From positions 330,867-345,572 of the forward strand of contig DACB01000007.1 in NCBI GenBank assembly GCA_002494495.1: DNA of 14,706 nt, in the 5' to 3' direction. How positions within the stretch are numbered: position 1 is the first letter of the stretch; each line of letters starts with the position of its first letter. Shown here in pieces: positions 14,127 through 14,706 of the stretch. The translations under genes and the position numbers were made by a program. This stretch comes from Methanobacterium sp. UBA294. Lineage in GTDB: Archaea > Methanobacteriota > Methanobacteria > Methanobacteriales > Methanobacteriaceae. Under the pieces are notes generated by a model that searched no databases, was not told where the DNA came from, and saw nothing but the letters and a program-made list of their open reading frames with translations.

Positions 14127-14284
14127 ATTTTATCATATCCCTTTATTAATATAAAAAAAGAATTATAATCTTTAGTTATGAATCAAATCTTTGGATAAAA
14201 ATAATCATTTATATCTATAATCTACTTAAATTTTTACCCTAAACATAATCAAAGGTGGTCTAAATAAAAATTATCAAGTTTAAC
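14127..14284. promoter_or_regulatory. Divergent promoter region between dedA and the DUF368 gene
   Basis: This 158-nt spacer is strongly AT-rich with no ORF. A leftward TATA-like GATATAAATG lies around 14206-14216 and TTTTTTTATATTAATAA at about 14143-14160. A rightward candidate TTAAATTTTTA is at about 14226-14236. AGGTGGTC at 14253-14260 matches the archaeal anti-Shine-Dalgarno complement in 7 of 8 bases, but lies 24 nt before the first rightward ATG. Confidence 0.4.
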
Positions 14285-14706
14285 ATGGAAACTTTTCTTA
14301 TATTCTTAAGAGGACTGTTAATGGGGACAGTTGATGTGATCCCGGGTGTTTCAGGCGGAACAATAGCATTAATTACTGGTATCTATGAAAGGCTTGTACA
14401 TGCCATCAGCCGCATAGACTTTAAATTTCTGTTATATCTGGTGGAAGGAAAATTTGGAAAGTTTAAGGAGAATGCCATTAAAGAAATAGATTTTGGACTA
14501 TTCATACCTTTATTTTTAGGTATAGGAATAGCTATTTTAACCATGTGTAGGGTAATATCATATCTTTTAGCTAATTACCCGGCAATGACCTACGCATTCT
14601 TTTTTGGCTTAATACTGGCATCTGCATTGTTTGTATACAAACATGTTGATGGATTAAATGTTAAAAATATTGCCTTTCTACTTTTAGGATTTGTATCTGC
14701 CATTAT
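14285..14706 (+). CDS. DUF368 (PopT-like) membrane protein, N-terminal part (cut by window edge)
   Basis: 140 codons are present and the frame runs off the right edge. The family signature is unmistakable: GLLMGTVDVIPGVSGGTIAL at 10-29, then ITGIYERLVHAIS at 30-42. Later hydrophobic segments at about 72-96, 100-117 and 129-140 are membrane helices. DUF368 proteins such as PopT were shown in bacteria to recycle undecaprenyl phosphate across the membrane. In a pseudomurein- or glycoprotein-making archaeon a polyprenyl or dolichyl phosphate is the likely cargo; that is inference. The start is uncertain: ATG 14285 has no nearby Shine-Dalgarno, whereas the good AGGTGGTC at 14253-14260 is placed for an in-frame non-AUG codon (ATT 14270 or ATA 14264, just after a TAA at 14261), which would add 5 to 7 residues. 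Confidence 0.93.
   Translation, partial: METFLIFLRGLLMGTVDVIPGVSGGTIALITGIYERLVHAISRIDFKFLLYLVEGKFGKFKENAIKEIDFGLFIPLFLGIGIAILTMCRVISYLLANYPAMTYAFFFGLILASALFVYKHVDGLNVKNIAFLLLGFVSAI

Overview
The window looks like a chromosomal segment from a mesophilic methanogenic archaeon, most likely of the order Methanobacteriales (Methanobacterium-like). The basis is the archaeal gene set (PIN-ATPase-KH protein, RNA-ligase-partner PIN protein, archaeal-type HMG-CoA reductase, standalone HisI, SucD without an adjacent SucC), AT-rich spacers with TATA-like boxes rather than -35/-10 elements, T-tract terminators, and Shine-Dalgarno sequences of the AGGTGA / GGAG kind. This is inference from gene content; no rRNA or methanogenesis gene is present to fix the taxon. 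I see no tRNA, rRNA, IS element, prophage or CRISPR array. The region reads as ordinary core chromosome with several under-described proteins.

Layout. Positions 1-5676 are all on the minus strand. Read in the direction of transcription they are an RNA-ligase-partner PIN protein, hisS, hisI and a PIN-ATPase-KH protein (the last three tightly packed), then an endonuclease-IV-like TIM-barrel protein and a PAP2 phosphatase cut by the left edge. Positions 5925-7687 (plus) hold aroE and a TatD-like metal hydrolase. Positions 7803-10927 (minus) hold an unrecognised 241-residue protein, sucD and hmgA. Positions 11032-12326 (plus) hold aroD overlapping a predicted lipoprotein with a signal-peptidase-I (S26) domain. 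Positions 12423-14126 (minus) hold dedA and htpX. From 14285 to the right edge a DUF368 membrane protein runs on the plus strand.

How the genes fit together. aroD and aroE are consecutive shikimate-pathway steps but sit in separate units. hisS and hisI join histidine charging and histidine synthesis. hmgA commits carbon to isoprenoids, i.e. archaeal lipids and polyprenyl carriers. A DedA protein and a DUF368 protein, the two families recently recognised as polyprenyl-phosphate transporters, are divergent neighbours, and a PAP2 phosphatase lies at the other end. Two PIN-domain RNases and hisS form an RNA-flavoured block.

Most worth a second look: the dedA/DUF368 divergent pair; a canonical EF-hand calcium loop inside the HtpX protease; a lipobox-anchored S26 protease with a bacterial-style Ser/Lys dyad, translationally coupled to aroD; an apparent CTG start for the RNA-ligase-partner protein; a full endonuclease-IV-like metal-ligand set in the TIM-barrel protein; and the unrecognised TTG-started 241-residue protein.
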